Source of the DNA: Angiostrongylus vasorum
Lineage: Eukaryota; Nematoda; Chromadorea; Rhabditida; Metastrongylidae
Length of the DNA: 64,000 nt
NCBI GenBank assembly: GCA_018806985.1
Contig: JADANN010000364.1
Location: 2,535,001 to 2,599,000 of the forward strand
Direction: 5' to 3'
In this document: one piece after another, positions 10,176 to 21,636 of the stretch
Layout: the number at the start of each line of letters is the position of its first letter
Numbering within the stretch: the stretch's first letter is position 1
Position numbers and translations under genes: made by a program
Notes under the pieces: generated by a model
What the model was told of the DNA's origin: nothing
What the model saw: only the letters and a program-made list of their open reading frames with translations
Databases searched by the model: none

Positions 10176-13100
10176 TTGTTCCTTCATAGCATTCTGTCTC
10201 TACAGTTTGTGGTCATTCTGCGTTGTTTCGGCACTTCTACAGATAGCTTTTGCAGTTCAGTATTTGAAGACCTTTTTGACAAACAACCTCCTCGGGTTGC
10301 AGTCATTCAAAGAGAACTATGGCTTTCGATAAGGAAACAAAAACAGAACGAAGCAAGAAATATGGTCTCATTCTGGTGAGTTCCCATCATTTGAAAAGCA
10401 TGGAATCCTTGTTTTTTGCGGTGAAAAAATAAAGAAGAGATATACATTCCTTCTTTGATAAGCTTACACGAAGTTGATATATAATCTTTATTCGACTGAA
10501 ATTTCGACGTCTTGGTCTTCATCAGAACCGATGGTCCCTTTCGATAGTCCACAATTGTTCGTCTTCTCGATGTGGCGTCTTCATCTTCTTGTCGAAGGAG
10601 GTGTTTCTCAGTGGAGAATCTTTAGAATGAGCAAACTCGCCCGGCGATGCTGTTTTTATACAGGATGCTGGCTGTCGGTAGTAGTGCTTGTTCGGTGATA
10701 ACAACTTGTTTTTTTCGGACAATCCATCCTGCAGAAGTCGGTGTCATTATCAGCCAGCTTACGGAAGAAAGAATACATATTGATTAGCCATGTTAAGGAT
10801 TTTGAGATAAAGAGATATTTGCAAAACTCCGGACCGCACTGATAGCAGAAGATCGATAGAACTAGCTGAGAGACAGGCGAAACGAAGGACCCGCATGGTG
10901 TGATGGTGAAAGCGTTACTCCCCGGAAAGGACAATAGCGCGTTCGTTCCCCACCGCAAACACCTGCGGTTCGGAGTTTTGCAAATATCTCAGCATCTTTG
11001 AAGTTATATTTCGCAATATGCCATGCCAGTTGAATTAAAAACAGTTGGCAGTAAATAAAACGGTTAAGATAAAGAAGAGTTTTGAGTGGGTTGATAAACT
11101 TGCAGAAATTTGCTAACATATTCGGAGATAGTCATTTTGAAAATGGCGGAACGTGATATCAAAATTCGGAATTAACCAAGTAGTGAACGTAGAATCAGAT
11201 CGTACAGTTGTTCTCCACTCGATTACAGTGTGTTGTCGGCTTGCTCGCTCGTTTTGGTGTGGTACCTTGATGGGCTATGCTGACGGGTCAGCTTGGTGGG
11301 AGACTATGTAAATCTGCAATATCTTTCCTTGACCGCCGATTTTTATGCAACCATCATTCTTTACTTTTGAAAATGCGACAGAACATCTGACTATATCTCT
11401 AATTCGCCACACTTTTCTATGCCACCGCAACAAATTTTGCTTCGATTTCCTGGTCGACGTTTTCGAATGGTGGCTGTCAGATTCCATTGTGCTTTGGTTT
11501 TCTTTCTTGTCGGTTGCGTAAACTTTGCCTAAAACGGTTACAGTTTTTCCTATAGCACAGTTGCAGAAAAAATGACATAAGCGAAACAAAATTGTATTTC
11601 CGAAAAGACTGCCAGTGTTGTTGAATGGCGGAGGAAGTTTGCAAGCATGTTTTTTGCCTACCTGAAAACAGTAGGAATTGTTTGAATAAAATGTTTGTGT
11701 TATTCAAAGAAGGCGTCTATTTTCAGGATATTTGGCGTGTGCAATAACTTTGTGTTCAGCTTGATGTTAGGTGCTGCTCAGGATATCCTGAGCAAGGAAC
11801 ACCATTCAGTACGTTCTACAAATGCCACCGATACCTGTGTGGTGGGTTTCTATCTATGGGGAATTTTCTATTAGGTTTCGTACATCGTGGCTAGGCATCG
11901 TTGTTTTCTGTAGCTATTTTCCAAGACTAGCTGCGAATATGCCCAGCTTTCACTGCCAAGTAAAGCAGTAGTGGGTCAAGAAAATCGTTTCAAAACGCTT
12001 TTTCGAGCGCTTTGAAAACATTTCTTTTTTTTGACAGTAAGACGGCTGGCTTGTATTTAGAAGTTACTTTCACCCACAAACTGATCTCACTGAGCTGATG
12101 CGAGGTTGGTACAAGTTTTCGTTGTCGTTGTCGTCAGTGTTGTTCGTCGATGGCCGACGTTTCGGCGATTTCGCTTCCTCAGAGTCTGGACGTATTTTAG
12201 AAAAGAGAAGTTTAATTATTCGGTGGAAAAAAACCAAAGTATTAATGAAGATCTAACATATAAATGAACGCCATATTGATCAGAAACCACTCACCCTGCT
12301 GTTACGAATGGGACTGCTCCCGTGTTGTATTCACCTGGGACGGCGAGCGAAATCCATCCAGGTGCCAAAAAAATCATTTTGAAATAAGGCACCAGATCAC
12401 GTGTGATAGTGAGGCACTCGTCTTTTCGGTTCATCTTCGGATTTTCGAAATTTTTTTCAAAACGCCTCAAGGTTCTTACGCGTCGATGTTTTCGATTCCT
12501 GCGCCAGAATCCGCACAGTCACTTCAAAATCATTGCCATTGTGCTTTGTGCCCTATGTGTGCCAAGGCGAATGCTCTGAGGAATTTTAATTTTACCTCTA
12601 GGTGTTCTTTTTATGCTTTTATGCGTTGAAGGAAGGAGATTCTAGAGCCATCGTAAATCCGAATTTGTTAAGAACAACAACCAGAATTAATGAAGACTAC
12701 AAGTCTTTGATCCAAAAATCGCCATATTAGTGCCAAGAGCAAATAGCTTATATTGGCGAAGCATGTTTAGGGAGCAACCCAGCTGAGCTGAAACGCCAAA
12801 GCGAGCTATATGCAATAGCCAACTTACATGCAAACATTTAAGATTGTTCAGAAAAAGCGATGGAAGATGATCCAGCAAACATAATAACAACAGTAATCTC
12901 TTAGATACTTACCTGAATATTTGGATAGCCCTTCTTCAATGGTTGTGCAGGCCCCAGCACAATTCCCACTCTGCGGTGATTTGCTGGTTTAGCCATTGTG
13001 GTTCCCTAGAGTCTCAAGGACGGCCTTGCCGCAGGTCGTCACCACCACAGGCAGTCGCAGCCCTTGTGGATCAGAGGGAGATTCCCCACCATGCGTCTAA

Positions 13101-16100
13101 CTTGGTACCAGGATGGTGGTAGTTCTGGTATTGGTTTACTCTTAGCTGGGATTCCCGGGAAAAAGACAGGACTCCTTTTCCGCTTGGGAGACCCTGCATG
13201 GGAGATGAATCGCCTCGCTGTGCATCGCAGTCCGACGCTTAGGAACACCTCCTAGCCACTATGATGCGGTAAACCGTTGGGTGGATAGTAGTCTTTGAAG
13301 CTGCTAAGTTAGAAAAAGACATTTATGACCCTCGCAAAAGTAGGGCCATCATGACTAAAGTACGACATTCGGATGAAAAGTTGTTGCCTTGGGATCATTT
13401 TCGAAAATCGTCCACGACTGCTATTCTGATCTCTTCAAACATTACTAGATCCTTCTTCCGCCTTCATGTGGAACCGATGAAGTGGATATATCTTTCCGGT
13501 TCTACCTTTCGAGGTAAGATATGCTCTCCCGCCTTTGAAGAACCATATTTTCAAGGAATGAAAGATCATAGTGGTGTTTTGTTACAGAAGAATGGGAAAT
13601 CATACGTCATCGTCAATTTTCTTTCAATCTGTCTTTTTTTCGATCGCACCAGAAACTCTTCTCTGGAGTCATCGTTTATAGGGTTGACAGAACATTGGAC
13701 GAAGGACACCCATGTGAACAAACAGGATTTTGAAAAGGATAGTTTTTCAGACAATGTCGATATGGGGGGTATACTCGTTTGAGTATCGTGCAACTACAAG
13801 AGACCACTTCACACATTTACACTGACTTAGCAAATGCCTTGCAACTAGTGAGATAAAAGCGGTCACCAAACATTAAGATACACCTTAGGCTACCCCTAGG
13901 CTGATCAACTTAAAGAGCGGTATTGCAAATTGCTTCGAGTATTAGGCGGTTCGACATAAACCACGTAAAGACAGTAAAAATGCAACCGCGCGTCTATATA
14001 GAATTGAAGTCCAAGTTCTTCTTCCCATTTCACTATTTTTTAAGTTTAATAATTGACAGCATTATTTAAAGTCGCCACATATAAATAATGATTGCAGCAA
14101 GAAATCACAACTCGAATATGCTCTCCAACTTCTGTTGGTGTTGTGGTGATTTGCATTACCGTGCCCGGGCTCATTCTGAAACTGGTGTCCCCATTCTTCC
14201 TTCATCGAATACCTTACGGGTATGTTAAGTGAATAAATAGCTTGCATAGTTTTACATATGCATAAAACAAGTATTTTTTCTTTTCCGCATATGCGTACAC
14301 AATTTTACGTGTAAATAAAAGGATAAAGGCCTAAAGATAAGGCTCTCGGCGTTAATCAATCCCTACGGGATGCGCCATTCATTCGACTTCATTAAGACGG
14401 TCGGAGGTGATTGAATGCATATCTGGCCCTTAGAATGGCTCGCAGTGACAGTGCGTGCTGCTATTCTCCCAGACAATTCTGGTACCAATTTCCCATCCCG
14501 GAAGGATGCAAGATGTGATGAGCCACAGGCGCGGGGAAATGATCCATGTGTGTGTCACGGGGCACCTCCGACCACTGCGCCACCCGCGCTTTACGTATTT
14601 ACATATAGATAGAATCAATTTGCGTTTAACATCAAAACTTTTCAGAATTCGCCATTCCACGGTTTGCAGTCTGCAAGTAACAGCATTGCTACTGACTTCG
14701 CTTGCAGATTCCGCTCCATTAGCGTTGGTCGGGGTTGGCCTTGTGTCCATTTGCGGTGGATTAGGCGAAATCACCTATCTAGGGTTGGCTGGACACTATT
14801 CAAAGTTAGTTTTTTTTAAGAAAATTTTGTTGATGCGACCCTTTTTCTATGGCACAGAAGAGAAATGTGGCTGACTTAGGTTAGCGATAAAATCACAACT
14901 GCGTGACTGCCTTGTTTAATAGGGAAATGAAAGTGTTTCGACTGTAAACCATGTTGTTAATATGGCAAGAAGTTTCCCAGAACTCCGAAGACCTAAGCGA
15001 CCCTTTCCAATGTGTTCCCAAGTAGTAAAAAATTGTTGCATTTAGATATTATTGCGTGAATGTGCACATAGTTGACTATCACGTTTTATTTCAAAAAATT
15101 ACGGCCTAAACAAAATCATTTTTCAAGAAATGCGCATTTTCATTAATGTGTGGAACATTTCTGAGTTCTTGAAGGTGTACAAACCTTGTTCCAGACACGT
15201 GATTTCCACCTGGTCGTCAGGAACTGGGGCAGCTGCCTTTATTGGTGCATTCTCATATGCCGGCCTGACCGATGCTCGCCTACTCGCACTCACCTCGACT
15301 CAGGCCTTGCTACTCATGCTTGTCATGCCAGCCATATTTACGTTTACGTACGTTTTAACTAATTTGCTGTACTGAATTATTAAATTATATTAATCCCTTA
15401 TTCGCCTTTGAAGCACTCTGCGCTTTTCAGAAACTGCCTAGTCCTAAGTGTAGTGTTTTATTAACAAATAGCTGATTTGGTTTGTTGAACACGCCATATT
15501 TTCCCCTAAGTGAGAAAAGTTTTCTACAGCATCTGATAAATACCAACGTTAATAATTCCAAAAGTGTTAAATTTTCAGATATTATGTTATCCTTGTTCAA
15601 GCCCCCACAGTTCGTCAAGTCAGTCTATTTCGGCCAAATGAATGGATTTCTAGCAGGTTTCCAAACCTAAGAGTTCTGAAACTACTACTGCCACGATATG
15701 CGACTGCTGTATTGTGCACGTAGACCAACCTAAAATTCACAGATTTCAGCTAGTCCACTAGTTTTGCTTAGTACCATTCAATTATTGTATTCGCTAAAAA
15801 ACAAAGAAGAACCACTTGAGCTTGCCAAGTTAAGAAGATACATGAAAAACTGCTAGATTACATTGAATAGTTAGACAACTAGGAAGTTCACGCCTTGTTT
15901 GCAGCCGAGTAGAGATGAAAGAATTATCATCAGTTAACAACAATAACTCTAATGTGAATGCTCTAAACGGACCTCTAGAGCGGTTGAAGGCTATTCAGGT
16001 GCGTTCTGTTGGCGAGTTAGAGGTTAATAAATTCTGTGGTGCCTTAACACTTAGAACAATGTTGGAGACACTAGGTGGGCGGCTTGCGTGAATTGATATC

Positions 16101-19100
16101 AGCTCATAATAAGCACGGGGAAAATTACGAACAAATTTAATGATGAAGGCACGTGGATCCAGGGGTGGCACTGTTAGTATTAATAACGTGCTAAAACAGT
16201 TCTTCTAGTTTGATGCCGTCGAAAAGAATACAGTATGTCTGCGCTTCTAAACTAAAGTTTGCATGCGTTTTCATGAAATAGTTTGCAACTTAATGCTCTA
16301 GGTAGTGCTGTGTTGACATAATTTTTGTATTTATAGAGCTTACTTCGATACATAGTACCACTGGCTTTGGTGTACGTAACCGAATATGTGATCAATCAAG
16401 GACTGGTGAGTTTCAATCCTAGCATCGTCCCTACTATAAGGTCACTTTTTTCGGACAGGAAACAGACAGGATTACGTTGTCGAAAAGAGTTCAGCTAAGA
16501 GTACTTCAATAGAAACATCGACTACAAGACGAGATTTTTTTCATGTACATGCAGAGATGTTCTTTTTAGCTTGAACTAATCATTTTTGACTGTGAACATG
16601 GATTTGGCACAAGCCCAAGAAGTCAATACAGATGGTTTCAGGTACACTATCAATTAATTTTTCAATTGTGAAAGACTGGTTTGTTACCTCATACACTGCA
16701 AATGTTCTTGCAGGTGATGTACCAGGCTGGAGTGCTGGTCTCACGATCGTCAATCAAGCTCGTTCAGTTTAACATGATCGTCATCTCATTTTTGTTGCCT
16801 TTGCTTCAAGTAAGTATTCGCTTAACAGTTAACAGGATCGGCTTCTTATTAACCTCGGCATTGGATTAGAAATGCCCTGTTTACTTTCTCAGCAATTGAG
16901 AGGTTGTTGAGCACCATACGTTTACTTCGGTGCAAAAAATACATACAATACCACAATAGCTGGCGTTTCGGCAGTATCGCCTTCTGCGATGGCGGCAACC
17001 TCAGCTACTTTTGTGCTGTGTTTTTGTACAGAGGTAAAGGTATGCTGTTCAACAACCTCGCTATTGCTGACAAAGAAAAACGACGCATTTAAGTGCTCTC
17101 TCTTTCTCGATTATTCCTTAGGGGATCGTTCTGTAATGTGGCAATGTGCGAACACCGCGTTGCTGAGCGAAAACAGCTCCTAGCACACCATGCGCTCCTT
17201 TATAAGGGATGAAGTAAACTGAGATTCAAAAACAGCAAGTGGGTTTTGTTAAGGGGAAAGCCTCACTCAAACTTAATGCAAATACTTAATGCATTCTTTC
17301 GTTGACAATTCAATATGAGGTTGATAAAAAAATTTATTTGGCTAACGTTTCACCACCTTCTCCTTCTTCAGATCCGGGTTGATCCGGATCGATTATTCAG
17401 AGTCGTTTATTCCTGCGTGTGAGTCTTCTTTACTGTGTCGAGACGAAGCTACAAGAGCAGCTCCCAATGAAGAAACTCATTTGGTAGTGCTGTTTTTACA
17501 CAAGACGGTTGTTGATACTGGTTGTCTGTTAATATCGTACCAATAATTTATTCTATTTTTATGGTTTCTTTAGGGCAATTTGTGCATTCGTTGGTTCCAC
17601 GCAGCATTCTGTTTAGTCGAAAAGTACAAAAGGCACCTTTAATCAATCAGAATTCAACCACCTTTAAGTCAAGCAATCGTACGAAAAATGACCAACAGTT
17701 CAATAACCTTAGATCAACAGCGAGTACAATTTTTGGAAAACTTTTTGGAAATAAGGTTTTAGTAGAGATAATCACGAAGGAAATTAATTTATCAAATCAT
17801 GAAGGACTTTGTTGCCCTAGAACAGAGGTTGAACTAGCCCTACGTTGCACTAGCTGCGCAATGAAATGCTTAGATTGGAATGCTTCACGTTGTCGTAATC
17901 TGTCATTTAATCACCTGCAACACCTGCGCGCCTATTGATGGTCAAGTGCTTTTAGTGAACGCTAGTCAATTTTTCATTCCTTTCTGTGATATGGAGGAGT
18001 TGCCCAGTGGGCTCTGCACTCACAAAGTCGTTTTCCAACTTAGCTAGCACTCGTTTCCTTTGGTTGGTGCCTATGTATTTGGAACGATATCATCACTAAA
18101 ACGAATATTGTGTAACTTTCAATATTCGCACTACATTCTCAAGGGAGGGTGGTTGTAAGTAGTTTTAACGAGACGGTACCACCTCGTACCAGAGTTGATC
18201 CGAGTCGATTGTTCACATTTGTTTATTCCCGCGTGTGCTTCTTCCTTATGGCATCGAAACGAATCCAGTCGAGCGCCTCCCAAATGAAGAAACTCTACTC
18301 TTTTACACAAGACGGTTGATGATACCGGCTGTCTGTTAATATCGTTTAATCTATTTTTATGATTCTTTTAAGGCAATTTGTGATTTCGTTAAGTTCACGC
18401 AGCTTTCCGTTTAGTCGAAAAGTACGAAAGGTTGGAAATCAACCACCTTTAAGTCAAGCATTCGTATGAAAATGATCAACACTTTAATACTGTTAAATAA
18501 ATAACGAGTGAAATTTTTTTGAAAACTTTTCGAAATAAGGTTACGTAGAGATAATCACGAAGGAAATTTTTGTCACCAACAGAGGTTGAATCTGTCTGCG
18601 CAGCACTAGCTGCGCAGTGGAATGCTTGGATTGGAATGCTTTACGTCGTCGTAATCTGTCATTTAATCACCAGCAACACCTCCACCCTCACTGGTCGTCA
18701 AGTGGTTTTAGCGAACGCCAATTAACTTTTCAATCCTCTCTGTGACATGGAGGAGTTTCCAGTGGGGCCCTGCACGCTTCAGGAACTCACGAAATCGTTT
18801 TCAGTGTTGGCTAGCATTCATTTCGTTTGGTTAGTGCTTATGTATTTGGAACGACGTCATCACCAAACAGAATATTGTGTAATTGTAACCAATATACGAT
18901 TGCACCCATATTATCCAATTTCAATATTCGCATTATATTCTCAAGGGAGCGTGGTTGTAAGTAGTTTTAACGAGACGGTATCAAATCGCCGAACCGTTTC
19001 CTTTTTGTCCACGTTAATATCCTTATGGATTAGTAGTAACCTGATTGTAAAGTTCGCTGTTCACAAAGATCTTTATGCGCTCAGATCAATTCTTTGCATC

Positions 19101-21636
19101 GTGTGGATATGGTCTATCAAGATGATGGCCTTTTCGAAACCGTTCCTGTTCACATGGCTGTTTTCGTCTAGTTTTCTATCAAACCTGTTTAGGGAAGACT
19201 CTAGTGAAGAGTTCATGGAATATACGGCAGAGGGCTAATTGGTTTATGGTTGCTAATGTCACCGACCAACTAAGGGACCCACAACTCCGCGCTCACCTAT
19301 ATTCAACAGTCCTGCCAGCGCTCCGCTGTGCAAAACACAAGCACGCAAAACTCTCGAGACATTCTGGATTAATTCCAAGAATCCGGAAATGAACCGCAGG
19401 GAGGAATGCCTCATAATCACGTGTGATATTGGACAGTATATGCAAAAGAAGCCACTCTGTTTTCAATATGATTGAAATTTTTGATTCAGCTTTTTCTCTG
19501 TTTGGTTATGGAGGTGTTCGGGTGGGTAGATTGCTATCAAGCTGACCTTTCCAGGCTCTGAGGAAGGCGAAATCCGCCGAAACGTCAGCTTGTGCGTAAA
19601 TAAAGAAATAAAATAACACCTCGTGTTTGCTAAGCAGAAATAGAAAGAATTATTGAATCAATGCCGAGGCTACTAGAAAGCCGGTTGTGGGAGTTACCGC
19701 AAGATGTACCATCTTAATTGTAGTTACTCAACATGGTTTTCCTATTGTTCAATGCGATATACGCATTCGTGCCTCACTTCGGCATAGTGTGCGCCATCAT
19801 TTTGTATGAAAGTCTTATCGGTGGCACAACATATGTCAACACGTTTTATCATGTACACAAAAAAGGTGCGACACTTTTCCAAAATAACTTCATTATATTA
19901 CTTATCTACAAAATTTTCTACTTTCCTAACGGCTGACACTAATGTGCGTGAAGGACAGACAAAGGAGAGCGGATAATCCGAGTGGGTTCACTCACCCAAC
20001 GGAATCTCATAAGCTGAAAATGAGCTTTTATTTCTATTTGAAACCTTTTTCCGTTTGGTGGGATTTATGAAGAAAACCATGGTTATATTCTGAGCAAATC
20101 GAAGCGGATGGTTCTCTGATTACAGAGAGTACCTCGTACGTGGACTTTGGAAGCGCAATGAACATTGATAACAACATGAAGAAGGAATTACACAGGAAAA
20201 AGAGAGCAGCTTGGGCCGCATTCGGGCCTCTTAAGGAAGCCACCAACAACTAACGGATCCCAAGCTCCGTGCTCACCTTTTCAATTCAACGGTCCTCCTA
20301 GGTCTCTGTCACACAGCAGAGACATGTTCCTCTACCTCAGCGGTCCTGTCAGCGCTCTGTTATGCAACAGAAACGTTGATACTTCAAGCGCCTCAAGAAT
20401 TCTGCGCACCCCACATAGTTTCAACGATATATTCTGAAATTTAACCCCCTCACTCATAACATTTAGCCAGAAGGCGTAGCTCAGATATTCGAAACCTATC
20501 CCATCTTCGGGATCCAGGGTAATACACACAAATAACAAATCAAGGATGGGCCCTTCACTTAATAAAAGTGGACTCGAAGAAAATTCTAGCGTCCTTTTGG
20601 AAGACAAAATAAACGATAGGCGGACATGTTTGTGGTTAACGCCGACCATCCTCACTTGCAAATGGCAGCGATTTTCGGATCACCGAATGGTCCTCACGGG
20701 CCTTACCATGTTCGAAGCAGACCATTTGGACGAAGATTGCGTGAGGAAGAAACGAATGGAGACTATTCTGGGGTCCGTACAACCAGTGAAAACGAGTCAT
20801 CCAAGTATCCAGTTATACACGTATTTAAGAAACCCAGCGAAGATTAAATGTGAGTCAGGAATTGCCGCACACCTTGAAGTTGACCTTGAAAACAACTGAG
20901 AGTTTCTCGGAAGGATGCTTCAAGACTCAGTATGAAACGCTTCCGTGAATTGATTTCAAAGCTACATGTGATCCTATTAGACGAAAATTTCAAAAGTCAC
21001 GTAACCATCATCCGGGATTGATAATAAACCCTATTTTAATAACGTTCACTGTTGTTTCAACCTGAAATTCGTATTAATAAGTAAGAAAAAGACGAAAAGG
21101 GAATTTAGATGAACGTAGGGGGTGGACCAGTAGCCTAGAGAAGCTACCGTGATTATGCCACTAGAATGGCATGGTGTAGATGTTGTATCCACCCACTTTC
21201 TTCCCGCTTGGACTTTTTGATAGTAGGGAAACGTTGATTGGCCCTCAAAACTCGAAGATAGTGGTTTCATGTGCTCAGTGTTCATCTACAAGTTCAATGA
21301 TTTTCATGAAATAGAAATTGCATCAGCTTCATTATTGGGGTACTACGTTGTTGGAAATAAGATTCCAGCAAAAATAAGGGAGCACTTTAACCTCCACAGC
21401 AGCTTTACCTAATTATGTAATGATTATGTAATTAGTGTAATTATTATGCAATAATTATTATGTAATGATTTGCAAAGAAGTCGTCGAAGCGAGTGCACTG
21501 CTTCCAGGTTGACGCCTCGATTCGTGATTTCGCTCTATCGACCGTAATAGTTGGCGATTCCCTCGGTATCCTTATAGCCGGCATTGCAGCTATTCCAATA
21601 CATAATGCGATCTGCGAAATGCCATGGTACTCTTAA
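10176..21636 (+). CDS. cln-3: CLN3/battenin homologue, 12 exons
   Basis: Multi-pass lysosomal/endosomal membrane protein of the CLN3 (Batten disease) family. Exons: 10,176(or 10,256)-10,375; 11,727-11,841; 14,098-14,219; 14,646-14,804; 15,195-15,347; 15,579-15,656; 15,905-15,998; 16,337-16,405; 16,570-16,641; 16,714-16,809; 19,724-19,865; 21,508-21,636. All have GT/AG borders and the first eleven join in frame. Family landmarks in order: NMVSFWIFGVCNNF, KLVSPFFLHRIPYG, GGLGEITYLGLAGHYS, STWSSGTGAAAFIGAFSYAG, RYIVPLALVYVTEYVINQGL, SQYRWFQVMYQAGVLVSRSS, ILYESLIGGTTYVNTF and GDSLGILIAGIAAIPIHN. Length is about 475 residues (human 438). Exon 11 ends one base out of phase with exon 12, at a run of six A. 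The N-terminal start is uncertain. Introns 2, 10 and 11 are packed with repeats. Confidence 0.93.
10455..10760. mobile_element. Family D inverted-repeat element, left end
   Basis: It begins with the family D terminus (GATAAGCTTACACGAAGTTG, TTTATTCG) followed by the complement of a hammerhead-like core (TTTCGACGTC, TTCATCAG at 10,501-10,525). The family D interior follows (CTCGATGTGGCGTCTTCATC, CAGGATGCTGGCTGTC). No right inverted repeat is visible, so it is truncated. It sits in cln-3 intron 1. Confidence 0.68.
10803..11065 (+). repeat. SINE family B copy with inverted end
   Basis: A tRNA-like head (ATGGTGTGATGGTGAAAGCG as A-box region; GCGTTCGTTCCCC as B-box region) with the family B body GGAGTTTTGCAAATATCTCA and tail TGGCAGTAAATAAAACGG. 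A short inverted copy of the body end (GAGATATTTGCAAAACTCCG) precedes the head, a remnant of a head-to-head pair like the one at 63.2-63.5 kb. It lies in cln-3 intron 1. Confidence 0.86.
12151..12190 (-). ncRNA. Hammerhead-like motif, isolated
   Basis: On the minus strand it reads CTGAGGA, a GCG/CGC hairpin, GAAAC and GTC. Flanking pairing for stem I is weak. It lies alone in cln-3 intron 2, so it probably marks a decayed element end. Confidence 0.45.
12930..13283 (-). repeat. Repeat family C copy
   Basis: Inverted copy in cln-3 intron 2. It shows the complement landmarks GCGGTAAACCGTTGG, GGAACACCTCCTAGCC and GAGGGAGATTCCCCACC, and ends at the TTGGATAGCCC side. TGGATAG flanks both sides and may be a short target duplication. 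Confidence 0.85.
13290..13930 (+). pseudogene. RTE LINE reverse-transcriptase fragment, decayed
   Basis: Frame fragments match the RTE region just before and within the reverse transcriptase: a segment like VHDCYSDLF, then VDRTLDEGHPCEQTGF, then the first palm motif area. Many stops and shifts are present. The best-matching part of the intact copy lies at 43.1-43.9 kb. It lies in cln-3 intron 2. Confidence 0.78.
14335..14590 (-). repeat. SINE family A copy
   Basis: Inverted, full-length family A copy between cln-3 exons 3 and 4. It keeps the tRNA-like head (GGTGGCGCAGTGGTCGGAGG on the minus strand), the CAGAATTGTCTGGGAG body segment and the GATTAACGCCGAGAGC end. Confidence 0.88.
16891..17068. 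mobile_element. Family E foldback element (inverted-repeat MITE-like)
   Basis: A compact element of about 180 bp whose ends are inverted copies (AGCAATTGAGAGGTTGTTGA left; AACAACCTCGCTATTGCT right), with further pairing inward. The left arm includes the complement of a hammerhead-like core (GGCGTTTCGGCAGTATCGCC, with CTGA decayed). The arm recurs at 32.26-32.40 and 33.57-33.70 kb. It lies in cln-3 intron 10. Confidence 0.72.
17315..18187. repeat. Tandem-duplicated unit 1 with family D left end
   Basis: It opens with a family D-like terminus (GAGGTTGATAAAAAAATTTA, GCTAACGTTTC) and a hammerhead-like core on the minus strand (CTGAAGA, GAAAC, GTT). The body from about 17,375 onward is repeated at 18,188-18,985 (shared ATGAAGAAACTC, ACACAAGACGGTTG, AAGGAAATT, GAGACGGTA). 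The 138-codon open frame on + has no family match and is broken in unit 2, so I do not call it a gene. Intron 10 of cln-3. Confidence 0.7.
18188..18990. repeat. Tandem-duplicated unit 2
   Basis: Second copy of the preceding unit, offset by roughly 0.80-0.82 kb, with scattered indels and without the hammerhead-like end. A 163-codon open frame overlaps its right half and runs into LINE sequence; it is a chance frame. Confidence 0.7.
19060..19240 (-). pseudogene. RTE LINE RT fragment
   Basis: The minus strand encodes LFTRVFLNRFDRKLDEN and GFEKAIILIDHIHTMQRI, matching the RTE reverse-transcriptase start. Only about 60 codons remain. Confidence 0.75.
19241..19335 (+). pseudogene. RTE LINE C-terminal fragment
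   Basis: Encodes TDQLRDPQLRAHLYSTVLPA, the segment after the reverse-transcriptase thumb in RTE. It is opposite in strand to the piece on its left, so the LINE has been rearranged, and it is fused directly to a PLE tail on its right. Confidence 0.72.
19336..19650 (+). mobile_element. Penelope-like element 3' tail
   Basis: End of the GIY-YIG frame (ARKTLETFWINSR-like, ARK part of AAACTCTCGAGACATTCTGG) plus the non-coding tail with TGGTTATGGAGGTGTTCG, a hammerhead-like core, AATAAAATAACACC and TTTGCTAAGCA. 5'-truncated. Located in cln-3 intron 10. Confidence 0.85.
19552..19592 (+). ncRNA. Hammerhead-ribozyme-like motif in PLE tail
   Basis: CTGAGGA, GGCG/CGCC stem II, GAAAC and GTC, with stem I CAGGCT/AGCTTG giving six pairs. 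The T-to-C change in the 5' strand relative to the 6.55-kb copy turns a G-U pair into C-G, so pairing is kept. Confidence 0.62.
20130..20405 (+). pseudogene. RTE LINE C-terminal fragment
   Basis: Encodes in broken frames NIDNNMKKELHRKKRAAWAA and DPKLRAHLFNSTVLL, with a second duplicated VLSALCYATET. This is the RTE segment downstream of FADD. It lies in cln-3 intron 11. Confidence 0.82.
20640..20830 (+). repeat. Repeat family C, 5'-truncated
   Basis: The 3' part of family C only, with GGTCCGTACAACCAGTGAAA and CATCCAAGTATCCA. Diverged. Intron 11 of cln-3. Confidence 0.6.

Noticed and set aside
12264..12629. 121-codon plus frame in cln-3 intron 2
   Set aside because: No splice phase compatible with neighbouring exons, and cln-3 exons 2 and 3 join perfectly without it.
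17522..17938. 138-codon plus frame as a gene
   Set aside because: It lies in a duplicated repeat unit whose second copy has the frame destroyed, and no protein family is recognisable.
18747..19238. 163-codon plus frame as a gene
   Set aside because: It runs from repeat unit 2 into a LINE fragment that codes on the opposite strand.
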